DNA of 12,464 nt from contig CAZSOQ010000159.1 in the NCBI GenBank assembly GCA_964608495.1, positions 1-12,464 of the forward strand. The letters are read 5' to 3'. Below the pieces are notes generated by a model. That model saw nothing but the letters and a program-made list of their open reading frames with translations. It had not been told where the DNA came from and ran no database searches. The position numbers and the translations under genes are program-made. This DNA is from JAKORR01 sp964608495 (GTDB lineage: Bacteria; Armatimonadota; Zipacnadia; Zipacnadales; FEN-943). Below, piece by piece: positions 1 through 6,705 of this stretch. Each line of letters starts with the position of its first letter. Within the stretch, counting starts at the first letter, position 1.

Positions 1-16
1 GCCGCCTCCCCTTCGC

Positions 17-1327
17 TCAGTCCCCCCGCACAATCACCGCCCGACCCTTGCCGTCGTAGGCGATCTCGTGCGCCTCCATCTGCGGCTCGCAGACCGGCCC
101 GCAGTTGCACACGAAGCTGTCCGGGCTCATCTGCAGCCGCTCCCCGAGCCGCCGCCACAGCTCCTGCGTCTCGGCGCACAGCGACACCCGCGTCTGGGGG
201 CTGATCCGCCGGATCTCGTCCACGTAGTGCTCGTACACCTGCGCGCGGAACCCGTCCGGCATGGGGTGCATGTGGTCGGTCATGAGGCCAGCGGCCTCGT
301 GCTGCTCCATCATCGCCAGGAAGTCCGGGTCCAGCAGGTCCTCGTCGAAGAGCTCGCGCAGCTCCGCCACGGAGTCGAAGAACAGCATCTCGAGGCTCAA
401 GTTGTCGGGCGTGACGGCGGCGAAGAGCATCTCGAGCGTCTCCGTGGCTTCCCTGCGCCAGTTCACCACCGGGATGATCGGCTTGAACTTGAACCGCACC
501 GTGTAGCCCGCCTCCTGGCACTTGCGGGCGGCCTCCAGGCGCTGCTCGGTCGTCGCCGTGTCCACCTCGATCCGCCTGCTCACCGTCGGCGTGGACATCG
601 TCCACAGCATGATCGTGTGGCCCCGGTGCTCCAGGTCCAACAGGAAGTCCACGTTGTCGCTCTTGCTGAACAGGATGATGTACCGGTCCTCCAGCGCCGC
701 GAAGTGCTCGACCAGCGCCCGGCACATACCGTACTCCGGCTCGAGGATCAGGCAGTCGCTCTCCACGTCGTACCGGTACACCGTCTGCCACGGGTTCTGG
801 GCCATCAGCTCGTCCACGTGGTCCAGGAACTCCTCCACGTTGAGCATGAGCGTGGTCACGCGCCCCCGTCGGCAGTACCGGCACTTGTGAAAGCATCCGT
901 AGGCGGAGTGCAGGTCGTACAGCGACCAGCACACCACCTGGTTGTTGCGTTTGGCCATCCCGTCCTCGTAGTGGTACCAGTCCATGCAGCCATACAGCAT
1001 CCGCATGAAGTGGTGGGTGTAGCCCTTGGTCTCGCGCAGGAGAGCATGGCGCTCGACCAGCGCCCGCCTCTCCTCCGGGCTCGTCCAGCGGAACCTGTTG
1101 AACACCACATCGGGGTCGCCGTCGAAGCGCACGCGGCCCTGGCGAACGTCCAGGTCCACCCAGTCCCGCTCGTGGACCAGCGGCTCGATGTCGGCCTCAC
1201 CGATGACCTGCACCGCCTCGGGGCTCACCCCGAAGCCTTCCATCATCCTCTCCATCCGCGCCTTGCACACCGGATCGGCCAGCGCCCAGTCGGTGATGTA
1301 GAAGCGCTGCGGCTTGACGGGTTTCAT
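17..1327 (-). CDS. Radical SAM protein, spore photoproduct lyase (SPL)-like
   Basis: This 436-residue protein has a CX3CX2C radical SAM motif (C145, C149, C152, read as CFHKCRYC), which should bind a 4Fe-4S cluster and S-adenosylmethionine. Downstream, the stretch SKSDNVDFLLDL (about 221-232), followed by a GHT-W segment, resembles spore photoproduct lyase and its relatives, which reverse a thymine dimer lesion by radical chemistry. C192 lies 47 residues after the first cluster cysteine, near where SPL keeps its hydrogen-donor cysteine; that alignment is inferred. Two features differ from SPL as I know it: a long N-terminal region of about 140 residues before the cluster, and a C-terminal C407-x-C409-x3-C413 group that could bind metal. 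Start: ATG preceded by AGGAGAGG at 9-nt spacing. It is divergent from the class III aminotransferase gene. Nothing here suggests sporulation, so DNA repair is only one possible role. Family call fairly sure, substrate unknown. Confidence 0.8.
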   Translation of the reverse strand: MKPVKPQRFYITDWALADPVCKARMERMMEGFGVSPEAVQVIGEADIEPLVHERDWVDLDVRQGRVRFDGDPDVVFNRFRWTSPEERRALVERHALLRETKGYTHHFMRMLYGCMDWYHYEDGMAKRNNQVVCWSLYDLHSAYGCFHKCRYCRRGRVTTLMLNVEEFLDHVDELMAQNPWQTVYRYDVESDCLILEPEYGMCRALVEHFAALEDRYIILFSKSDNVDFLLDLEHRGHTIMLWTMSTPTVSRRIEVDTATTEQRLEAARKCQEAGYTVRFKFKPIIPVVNWRREATETLEMLFAAVTPDNLSLEMLFFDSVAELRELFDEDLLDPDFLAMMEQHEAAGLMTDHMHPMPDGFRAQVYEHYVDEIRRISPQTRVSLCAETQELWRRLGERLQMSPDSFVCNCGPVCEPQMEAHEIAYDGKGRAVIVRGD

Positions 1328-1369
1328 ACGCTCGGACCTCTCCTGAGCATGGATGCACTGGTCGCCCCG

Positions 1370-1396
1370 CCTGCCCCTGCGGTATCCTGGGGCAGG
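1370..1396. promoter_or_regulatory. Inverted repeat in the divergent intergenic region
   Basis: A perfect 8-bp dyad, CCTGCCCC and GGGGCAGG, is separated by 11 bases. It sits in the 191-bp gap between the divergent radical SAM and class III aminotransferase genes, about 43 bp from the first start codon and 122 bp from the second. Its position suits an operator or a leader hairpin, but this is inferred from symmetry alone. The central TATCCT resembles a -10 element, but no good -35 lies upstream of it. I see no other clear signal in the gap apart from the two ribosome binding sites. Confidence 0.35.
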
Positions 1397-1518
1397 TCAC
1401 CGCGCCCCTGCGTCGCGCGGCCCCGGGGCACAGGACCCACGGCGGCCCGGCCGCCGGTGTCTTCGCCCGTCCCTCCGCGACGCCTTCCGGGCCATCTCGG
1501 CAAGGAGACCGGCTACCC

Positions 1519-2736
1519 ATGCGTACCTTCGAGCGATCCGCGCAGTGGCTGGACCGGGCGCTGGCCGTCACGCCCATCGCCTCGCAGACCATGAGCAAGA
1601 TGCCCGACGCGTCCCTGCGCGGGCGTTTCCCTTTCTTCTTCGTGCGGGGCGAAGGTTGCCGCGTGTGGGACCTGGACGGCAACGAGTACCTGGACTTCGA
1701 GTCCTGCCTCGGGCCCATCGTGCTGGGCTACTGCTACCCGCCGGTCCAGGAGGCCGTCGCGCGCCAGCTCGCCGACGGCTCGATCTTCTCGGGCCCGCAC
1801 CCGCTCGAGGCCGAGGTGGCCGAGCTGGTCCGCGACCTGGTGCCCTGCGCCGAGATGATGAGGTTCGGCAAGAACGGCGTGGACGCCACCTCGGCCCTGG
1901 TCCGCGCGGCGCGCCAGTTCACCGGCCGCGACCTCGTGGTCCACTATGGCTACCACGGCTGGGCGGACTGGTCCACGGCCGAGCGCACGGACGACCCGGG
2001 CATCCCCGAGGGCGTGCGCGCTCTCACGAAGAGCTTCGACCTTCACAACCCCGACAGCCTGCGCGCCGTTCTCGAAGCGCACGCGGGGCGCGTGGCCGTG
2101 GTCATGGTCGCCCTGCCCTACGACCGCGAGCTGGACCGGGCCGCGCTGGCCGCCGTGCGCGACCTGACCCACGAGCACGGGGCGCTGCTGGCCTACGACG
2201 AGATCGTGACGGGCTTCCGCCTGGCCCCTGGGGGCGCCCAGGAGTACTACGGCGTCGTCCCCGACCTGGCGGCCTTCGCCAAGGCCCTGAGTAACGGCTT
2301 CCCGCTGTCGGTGTGGTGCGGCTGGCGCGACGTGATCGCCGGCGCGCGGCCGTGGACCTGCTCGCTCACCTACGGCGGCGACACCCTGGCCCTCGCGGCG
2401 GCCAAAGCCTGCCTGACGGTAATGCGCGAGGAGCCGGTGCACGAGCACCTGTGGCGCGTGGGGGCGCAGCTTCGCGACGGGCTGGCCGGGCTGCTGGCGA
2501 GCCACGGCGTGCCCGGGCAGGTCGTGGGCCTGGCGCCCCTGCTGGGCCTCAGCCTCGACCTGGGCGAGGCGACCGACAAGGGCTGGGAGATAATGCACTG
2601 CGAGCTGGCACAGCAGGGCGTCCTGCATCGTCGGGGGCACCGGCTCATGCCGACCTACTCGCACCAGCCGGAGGACATCGCCCGTGCTCTGGAGGGCTTC
2701 GACGCGGCGCTGGCGGCCGTGGCCATGCTGGCGTGA
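1519..2736 (+). CDS. Class III PLP-dependent aminotransferase (GSA aminomutase-like)
   Basis: This 405-residue protein has the full fold-type I class III layout. An N-terminal segment (about 40-70) reads WDLDGNEYLDF; a phosphate-loop region follows at about 115-130 (RFGKNGVDAT where glutamate-1-semialdehyde aminomutase has a similar SGTEAT). The HGWAD motif is near 146, the PLP-pyridine aspartate is in DEIVTGFR (D227), and the Schiff-base lysine is K255 in AFAKALSNG. The KNG-DAT form is typical of class III enzymes acting on sugars or other non-heme substrates, so I do not call it hemL. Likely reaction: transamination or 1,2-aminomutation of an unidentified substrate. Start: ATG with AAGGAG 11 nt upstream. 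The gene is single on its strand, divergent from the radical SAM gene and convergent with the DJ-1 lipoprotein gene. A second aminotransferase (DegT type) lies nearby. Class assignment is secure, substrate is not. Confidence 0.88.
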   Translation: MRTFERSAQWLDRALAVTPIASQTMSKMPDASLRGRFPFFFVRGEGCRVWDLDGNEYLDFESCLGPIVLGYCYPPVQEAVARQLADGSIFSGPHPLEAEVAELVRDLVPCAEMMRFGKNGVDATSALVRAARQFTGRDLVVHYGYHGWADWSTAERTDDPGIPEGVRALTKSFDLHNPDSLRAVLEAHAGRVAVVMVALPYDRELDRAALAAVRDLTHEHGALLAYDEIVTGFRLAPGGAQEYYGVVPDLAAFAKALSNGFPLSVWCGWRDVIAGARPWTCSLTYGGDTLALAAAKACLTVMREEPVHEHLWRVGAQLRDGLAGLLASHGVPGQVVGLAPLLGLSLDLGEATDKGWEIMHCELAQQGVLHRRGHRLMPTYSHQPEDIARALEGFDAALAAVAMLA

Positions 2737-2748
2737 CGGCGTCGCGCC

Positions 2749-2780
2749 GGCGCTTCGCGGACCCGTGGTTGCGGAGCGCC
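2749..2780. terminator. Hairpin between convergent genes, possible bidirectional terminator
   Basis: A nested symmetrical hairpin lies 12 bp after the aminotransferase stop. The outer arms are GGCGCT/AGCGCC, with inner pairs CGC/GCG and ACC/GGT around a CGT loop, interrupted by small mismatches. It sits in the 128-bp space between convergent stops (aminotransferase at 2736, DJ-1 lipoprotein at 2865), where a terminator is expected for both strands. There is no U-tract on either side, so it is not a canonical intrinsic terminator. The rest of the gap shows nothing firm. Confidence 0.35.
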
Positions 2781-2864
2781 CGTGGGGTCGAGGTTTGAGT
2801 ACTTGCGCACGTTGACACGCAGCGACGCGTGCACCGGCAAGCGCCCCCTCGTGAATACCGCGGG

Positions 2865-3593
2865 TTAGAGCGACAGTGCCGAGGCCAGGGCCCCCGCGAA
2901 CCCCGCCGACGCCTCGGGGCCGTCGGCGGTGATGATCTTGCCGCTCACCACCACGCTCTCCTCGGGCACCTCGGCCCCGTGCTCCTTCAGGGTCGAGTGC
3001 ATGTCGCGCCAGCAGGTGGCCCGGAGGCCCTTGAGTACGCCCGCGCGGGCCAGGATTACCGGCGACACGCAGATGGCGGCCACGATCTTGCCTGCCTCGA
3101 CGAAGGCCTTGGCCGCAGTCTCCAGCTTCGGGTCCTCCAGGTGCTTGACCATGCCCGGGCCGCCGATGAAGACGATTGCGTCGTAGTCCTTGGGCTTGAC
3201 GTCCTCGATGACCGCCACGGCCTGGACCTTGGTGCCGCCCACGCCCACGCACTCGCCCTTCTGCAGGGAAACGACGGTGAGCTTGGCGCCGTAGTCCCCC
3301 AGCGTGTCGTAGGGTGTCTCGAACTCCTCGTCCTTGAAGTCCTTGGGCGCGAGGACGAAGACGACGCGCTTACCCGTGAGGTCCACGCCCGCCTGCTCAG
3401 AGGTCGCCTCGCCGGGGGGCGCTCCCTCGGGTCCGACGGGCTGGTCGGTCGGGCCGCCGCTGGCGACGGGCCCCGGCGTCGTCGTGGGGCCGCCCGGGGG
3501 CACCGCGGCCTGCTGCTGAGGCGACGGGCAGCCCGGCAAGCCCGCGAAGATGGCGACCAGCGCGACGGCAATCGGCGTGGCAAGACGCTGCAT
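2865..3593 (-). CDS. DJ-1/PfpI-family lipoprotein
   Basis: Reading from ATG at 3593 gives 242 residues. A GTG nine bases upstream is also in frame, but AGGAA lies 9 nt before the ATG and directly abuts the GTG, so the ATG is preferred. Residues 1-21 form a lipoprotein signal peptide (hydrophobic AVALVAIFAGLPGC, lipid-modified C22). A Pro/Gly/Thr/Gln-rich linker of about 45 residues (25-70) leads to a DJ-1/PfpI domain (75-242). The acidic residues E89/E90 and the nucleophile elbow AAICVSP (C175) are conserved. The residue after the cysteine is Val, not the His of PfpI-type peptidases, so protease activity is unlikely; DJ-1-type redox, glyoxalase-like or stress roles are possible. The gene follows the DegT aminotransferase gene by 65 bp on the same strand and may share its transcript. 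Fold call is strong; exact activity is unknown. Confidence 0.85.
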   Translation of the reverse strand: MQRLATPIAVALVAIFAGLPGCPSPQQQAAVPPGGPTTTPGPVASGGPTDQPVGPEGAPPGEATSEQAGVDLTGKRVVFVLAPKDFKDEEFETPYDTLGDYGAKLTVVSLQKGECVGVGGTKVQAVAVIEDVKPKDYDAIVFIGGPGMVKHLEDPKLETAAKAFVEAGKIVAAICVSPVILARAGVLKGLRATCWRDMHSTLKEHGAEVPEESVVVSGKIITADGPEASAGFAGALASALSL

Positions 3594-3658
3594 TGTCCTC
3601 ACTTCCTCGCCCCGGCCCCGCTCGGCCGGCTTCCTAGATGCTGGGGCGAGCCCTCGGG

Positions 3659-4918
3659 CTACTCGACCAGCTCCTCCGCGTTCTCGCGGACCTTGCGCAC
3701 CGCGTCGAGGACCAGGTCCATGTCCTCCCGGCCGCCCAGAAACAGGGCATGGCTCATCGAGATGCCTTCCGTCTCGTGGATGCGCTCACACTCGGGGCAG
3801 TGGACCTGCGAGTAGTCGGGCGGCGATACCCCGGGCGGATACGCGACAGGCCCGAAGTTGCCCTCGATGAACAGCGGGTTCTGGTAGATGGGCTGCAGAT
3901 GGCCCAGCCCAAGAGGCACGCCCTCGGCCCCCAGCGCCTGCATGAACCGATTGCGCGTCACGCCCTCGGGCCACTCGTCCTGGAGAAAGCGCCAGTGGTA
4001 GAAGTAGAAGTTCCAGCGGTCAAGGCCCGGGACGCGCTCGATGGGCGCGACGCCCGGGATTTCGCGCAGCCCGTCCTCGAAGTAGCGCGCGTTGGCGTCG
4101 CGCGTCTCGGCCTGCTCGTCCAGGCGCGAGAACTGGGCCAGCGCGATGGCCCCCTGCCATTCGGTCATGCGCAGGTTGCTCGCCACGATATGGAACTCGT
4201 AGAAGGGCCGCCCCGCCACACGCCCGATGTGGTGGTAGCTGAAGATCTTCTTCGCCAGCTCCTCGTCGTCGGTGAGCACGATCCCGCCCTCGCCGCAGGT
4301 GAGCGTCTTGCCCATCTGCAGGCTGAAGGTCCCTACGTCTCCGACGGCGCCGAGCTTGCGGCCGTGGTAGATCGTGCCGTGCACGTGCGCGCAGTCCTCG
4401 AGGACGAAGAGCCCGTGCTTTTCGGCTATCGCGTTCAGGCGTTCCATGTCGCAGGGGTACCCGCCGTAGTGGACGGGCAGGATGCCCGTGGTGCGCTCAG
4501 TGATCGCCGCCTCGACGGCCTCGGGGCTCATCTGGTAGGTGTCCGGGTCAATGTCCACGATGATGGGGATGGCGTTGACGAGCACGACGGCCGTGGCCGA
4601 GGCCACGAAGGTGGCAGCCGGCACGATGACCTCGTCGCCCGCCTGGATGCCGAGCGCCTTCAGGCCGCACTCGATCGCCTGCGTGCCGTTGGTCACGGCG
4701 ACGCCGTACTTGGCGTCTTGGTACTTCGCGAAGGCCTGCTCAAACTGGGCGACCTTGCACTGCTCGAGATTGTCCTCGCCGTAAGCCCCGCGCCACCACT
4801 TGCCGGACTCGAGCACCTCGGCGAGGTACTGGCGCTCGAGGTCGCCGAAGATGGGCCAGGGCCTGCCGAGGGCACGAGTGACCGTCTTGGGCCCGCCGTT
4901 GACCGCTAGTTGGCTCAC
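3659..4918 (-). CDS. DegT/DnrJ/EryC1/StrS family aminotransferase
   Basis: The preferred GTG start at 4918 (VSQLAVNGGPKTV) has GGGAGG 8 nt upstream and gives 419 residues; an in-frame ATG 44 codons upstream lacks family similarity in the added part. The family hallmarks are present: the TNGTQA substrate/PLP segment (about 76-81), the VIVPAATFVASATAV block (97-112), DIDPDTY (122-128), the PLP-binding aspartate in EDCAHVHG (D175), and Schiff-base lysine K204 in QMGKTLTCGEGG. These enzymes transfer an amino group to keto-sugars, usually nucleotide-linked, for polysaccharide or secondary-metabolite synthesis, and some are dehydratase or regulator variants. No sugar-nucleotide gene is adjacent, so the substrate is open. 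CPEC (374-377) adds two cysteines near the C terminus. An oxidoreductase remnant of a commonly associated family lies directly upstream on the other strand. The DJ-1 lipoprotein gene follows by 65 bp. Confidence 0.9.
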   Translation of the reverse strand: MSQLAVNGGPKTVTRALGRPWPIFGDLERQYLAEVLESGKWWRGAYGEDNLEQCKVAQFEQAFAKYQDAKYGVAVTNGTQAIECGLKALGIQAGDEVIVPAATFVASATAVVLVNAIPIIVDIDPDTYQMSPEAVEAAITERTTGILPVHYGGYPCDMERLNAIAEKHGLFVLEDCAHVHGTIYHGRKLGAVGDVGTFSLQMGKTLTCGEGGIVLTDDEELAKKIFSYHHIGRVAGRPFYEFHIVASNLRMTEWQGAIALAQFSRLDEQAETRDANARYFEDGLREIPGVAPIERVPGLDRWNFYFYHWRFLQDEWPEGVTRNRFMQALGAEGVPLGLGHLQPIYQNPLFIEGNFGPVAYPPGVSPPDYSQVHCPECERIHETEGISMSHALFLGGREDMDLVLDAVRKVRENAEELVE

Positions 4919-4940
4919 GCTGCTGCCTCCCTGACCGGAT

Positions 4941-5165
4941 GTGTGGCGGGGGATTCGGCCCGAGCGGCCGGATACCTGCAGCTGGCCCTCGGGCCGGGAG
5001 CCGGTGGTGACCGCCAGGGATAGCCGGAAGACCATCGAGGTGGTCAACACCCTCTACCTGTCGGCATACACCGGGCGGGCGGTGCCTCTGCCGCTGGAGG
5101 AGGAGCCGGACCTGGCGGCGATCCTCGCGGCGGCGGAGCAGGCAGGGCTGCGCTTCCGTGGGTAA
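4941..5165 (+). pseudogene. C-terminal remnant of a Gfo/Idh/MocA-family oxidoreductase
   Basis: From about 4992 to the TAA at 5165 the plus strand encodes a tail typical of Gfo/Idh/MocA NAD(P)-dependent sugar dehydrogenases: G-R-E-P-V-V-T-A-R-D-S-R-K, then IEVVNTLYLSAYTGRAVPLPL, where the family has a similar segment ending in a Gly-Arg-x-Val-x-Leu-Pro motif. About 58 residues of a normal 330-400 remain. The Rossmann domain is missing and replaced by the start of the oppositely oriented DegT gene. The 17 codons before 4992 show no recognisable similarity, and the ATG at 4941 has no convincing ribosome site, so a functional short protein is unlikely. The remnant suggests a deletion or inversion joined the DegT gene to the tail of a neighbouring sugar-oxidoreductase gene. 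Similarity is judged by eye, so the family call is moderate. Confidence 0.6.
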
Positions 5166-5212
5166 GACGCCTGCCGGGCGTGTATGGAGTGAACCACAGC
5201 ACGTGCCACCCC

Positions 5213-5312
5213 CGCGGGCATGGGCTTCGCCCAACCCGCGACTACAAGGGGAGTCCATGTAGTCGCAGGTCGGGCTGCGGGCCGCGGAGCGGCTCGTGGC
5301 GCGTGCCTGCGG
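5213..5312. repeat. Head-to-head pair of REP-like palindromes (BIME-like), GTAG-headed
   Basis: Copy one is on the minus strand (5246 down to 5213). It starts GTAG and folds as CGCGGG/CCCGCG outer and TGGGC/GCCCA inner stems around GAA. Copy two is on the plus strand from 5259. It starts GTAG, with CGCAGG (5264-5269) pairing CCTGCG (5306-5311), an inner CGGGC/GCGCG stem (one mismatch), and a larger 23-base apical loop that holds a GCCGC/GCGGC hairpin. The first 17 bases of the two copies match at 15 positions. The G-to-A change in the outer stem of copy two is matched by C-to-T in its other arm, so pairing is kept. The GTAG heads also form a perfect 9-bp inverted repeat (5238-5246 with 5258-5266). 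A GTAG head before an imperfect palindrome, paired in inverse orientation, is the known pattern of REPs mobilised by RAYT transposases. No transposase is present here. Confidence 0.7.
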
Positions 5313-5345
5313 TGGTGGTGTCGTGGTGGTCAGGTGGTACGGCAT

Positions 5346-5397
5346 GCCCGCCGGCTCGTTGCGGGCGGACGGACGGAGCACGGGCGTGGGGGCCCGT
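5346..5397 (-). terminator. Two GC hairpins after the operon end, possible terminator
   Basis: Two perfect 6-bp stems lie just beyond the stop codon of the aldo/keto reductase gene on the minus strand. They are ACGGGC/GCCCGT with a 6-base loop (5380-5397), and GCCCGC/GCGGGC with a 9-base loop (5346-5366). The position, 19-70 bp after the stop at 5416, fits transcription termination or 3' end protection of the four-gene operon. Neither has a U-tract, and short GC stems arise by chance in such GC-rich DNA, so the call is weak. Confidence 0.3.
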
Positions 5398-5415
5398 CGG
5401 CGCAGGATGGGTCGC

Positions 5416-6639
5416 CTAGGCCAACATGCCGTGGACCTCGGCCAGCAGGGACGACGCGCGCACGGCGTTCGGGCACGCCCTATCGCACGCGCCACAATTG
5501 GTGCACAGGCTTGCCCTCTGGTCCGCGGGCAGCGAGCGGTACAGCGCCCGCGCACCCTTCGTCTCGCCGTAGTCGGCCGCGTACATGCGGTACCGCAACA
5601 GGTCCGCGATGGGCAGCCCCACGGGGCAGAATTCCTCGCAGGTGCGGCAGGAGCGGCAGAAGCTGTCGGACAGGGCCGAGGCCAGGGCCTCAACGCCCGT
5701 GTTCTCCCAGGCCTGAAGCTGCGCTCCGGCGGCCGCGCAGTTCTCGTCCGCCTGCTGGGTGTTGCCGCACATCGGCACGATCGCCGTGACGCCGGTCTGG
5801 GCCAGGTTCCAGCGGAGGACGGCCTGCGCGGCGCTCGTTCCCTCGGGCCAGTACTGCTGGAGGGCCTGGCGGGCCTGGGGGTTGTTCTCCCACTTGGCCG
5901 GGCCGCCCATGAGGGGCTTCATGGACATGATGCCGATGCCGCGCTGCTGGGCCTTGGCCAGCGCCGCCATCATCGGCGGTCTGCCCTGGAGGGGGTTGAA
6001 GCCGATCTGGATCTGGGTGAAGAGCCCGCTCTCGACGCAGGCGTCCACCATCTCGGGGCCTGCGTGGAGGCTGGTGGCGAGCCACTTGGTCTTGCCCTGA
6101 TCGCGGAGGGTCTCGAAGGCTTCGAAGATGCCGCGCTGGGTCTGGAGCTGCTCGGGCTTGCTCAGGGTGGCGTGGATCTTGAAGAAGTGGATGACGTCGA
6201 GACCGGCCTTGGCGCGCCGGCGCTCGAACTCCTGGATCGCCTCGTCGCGGTCGGTCTTGTCCAGGACGACGTCGCAGTAGAAGGCATCCCAGTCGAGACG
6301 GCTGAGGAACTGCTGGGACCCGCAGCCGTCAACCTTGTGCAGGTAATTGCAGCCGTACTGGATCATGCGGGTCTGGACGGCTTCGGACGCCGGGCCCATG
6401 GCGACCCTGGAGATCCGGATCTGGCAGGCGGGAATACCCATGTAGGGCATGCCCGTGCCCACGTCATCCCCGGGAGCGGGGTTGAACTGCTCCCCTTGCC
6501 CCTGCGCTCTGGGCGGGGCGGCCAGGGCCGATCCAGCCAGACCCGCGGCGGCGATACCGGCCGCGGTCCGCTGGAGGAAATCGCGCCGAGACAGGGGAGA
6601 AGGTCCCCGCCCTTCCGGTTGCCTGCTGTCTTGACCCAT
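5416..6639 (-). CDS. Twin-arginine-exported aldo/keto reductase with two ferredoxin-type 4Fe-4S motifs
   Basis: This 407-residue protein has a Tat signal: SRRDFLQ at 17-23, a hydrophobic Ala-rich stretch, and likely cleavage after A40. An aldo/keto reductase barrel spans about 65-320. Two CX2CX2CX3CP motifs follow (C328, C331, C334, C338; C379, C382, C385, C389), typical of 4Fe-4S ferredoxin domains. Tat export fits a protein that folds with cofactors before leaving the cytoplasm. In the barrel, K128 (in LDKTD) and H156 (in KIHA) match the catalytic Lys and His. The segment that normally carries the catalytic Asp and Tyr (G-x-N-F-F-D-x-A-x-x-Y-G) reads G-C-N-Y-L-H-K-V-D-G-C-G, giving H101 and C106 in those places. 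Normal NAD(P)H carbonyl reduction is therefore doubtful, and electron transfer through the clusters is plausible. Start: ATG with GGAGGT 8 nt upstream. Last gene of the operon, 66 bp after the DUF6599 gene. Confidence 0.88.
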   Translation of the reverse strand: MGQDSRQPEGRGPSPLSRRDFLQRTAAGIAAAGLAGSALAAPPRAQGQGEQFNPAPGDDVGTGMPYMGIPACQIRISRVAMGPASEAVQTRMIQYGCNYLHKVDGCGSQQFLSRLDWDAFYCDVVLDKTDRDEAIQEFERRRAKAGLDVIHFFKIHATLSKPEQLQTQRGIFEAFETLRDQGKTKWLATSLHAGPEMVDACVESGLFTQIQIGFNPLQGRPPMMAALAKAQQRGIGIMSMKPLMGGPAKWENNPQARQALQQYWPEGTSAAQAVLRWNLAQTGVTAIVPMCGNTQQADENCAAAGAQLQAWENTGVEALASALSDSFCRSCRTCEEFCPVGLPIADLLRYRMYAADYGETKGARALYRSLPADQRASLCTNCGACDRACPNAVRASSLLAEVHGMLA

Positions 6640-6705
6640 CGAGCAGCACCTCCGCTGGATTATGTCCGCGCTTTCCCTTCACCGACGCCCTCTCGGGCCG
6701 GGCCC

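Noticed and set aside
68..1594. Long open frame opposite the radical SAM gene
   Set aside because: It is a shadow of the real gene: low-complexity Arg/His/Val/Leu-rich product, no recognisable motif, and it runs through the divergent promoter gap.
2811..2817. TTGACA consensus -35 box in the convergent intergenic gap
   Set aside because: No -10 box is found 16-19 bp downstream, and both flanking genes end here.
5017..5047. Possible promoter for the DegT gene on the minus strand (TTGACC, 19 bp, TATCCC)
   Set aside because: Spacer is long and the -10 box matches poorly. It lies in the oxidoreductase remnant and would be coding-derived.
5311..5337. GGT-rich simple sequence that might form a two-layer G-quadruplex
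   Set aside because: Runs are only two guanines long and irregular; in such GC-rich DNA this is expected by chance.
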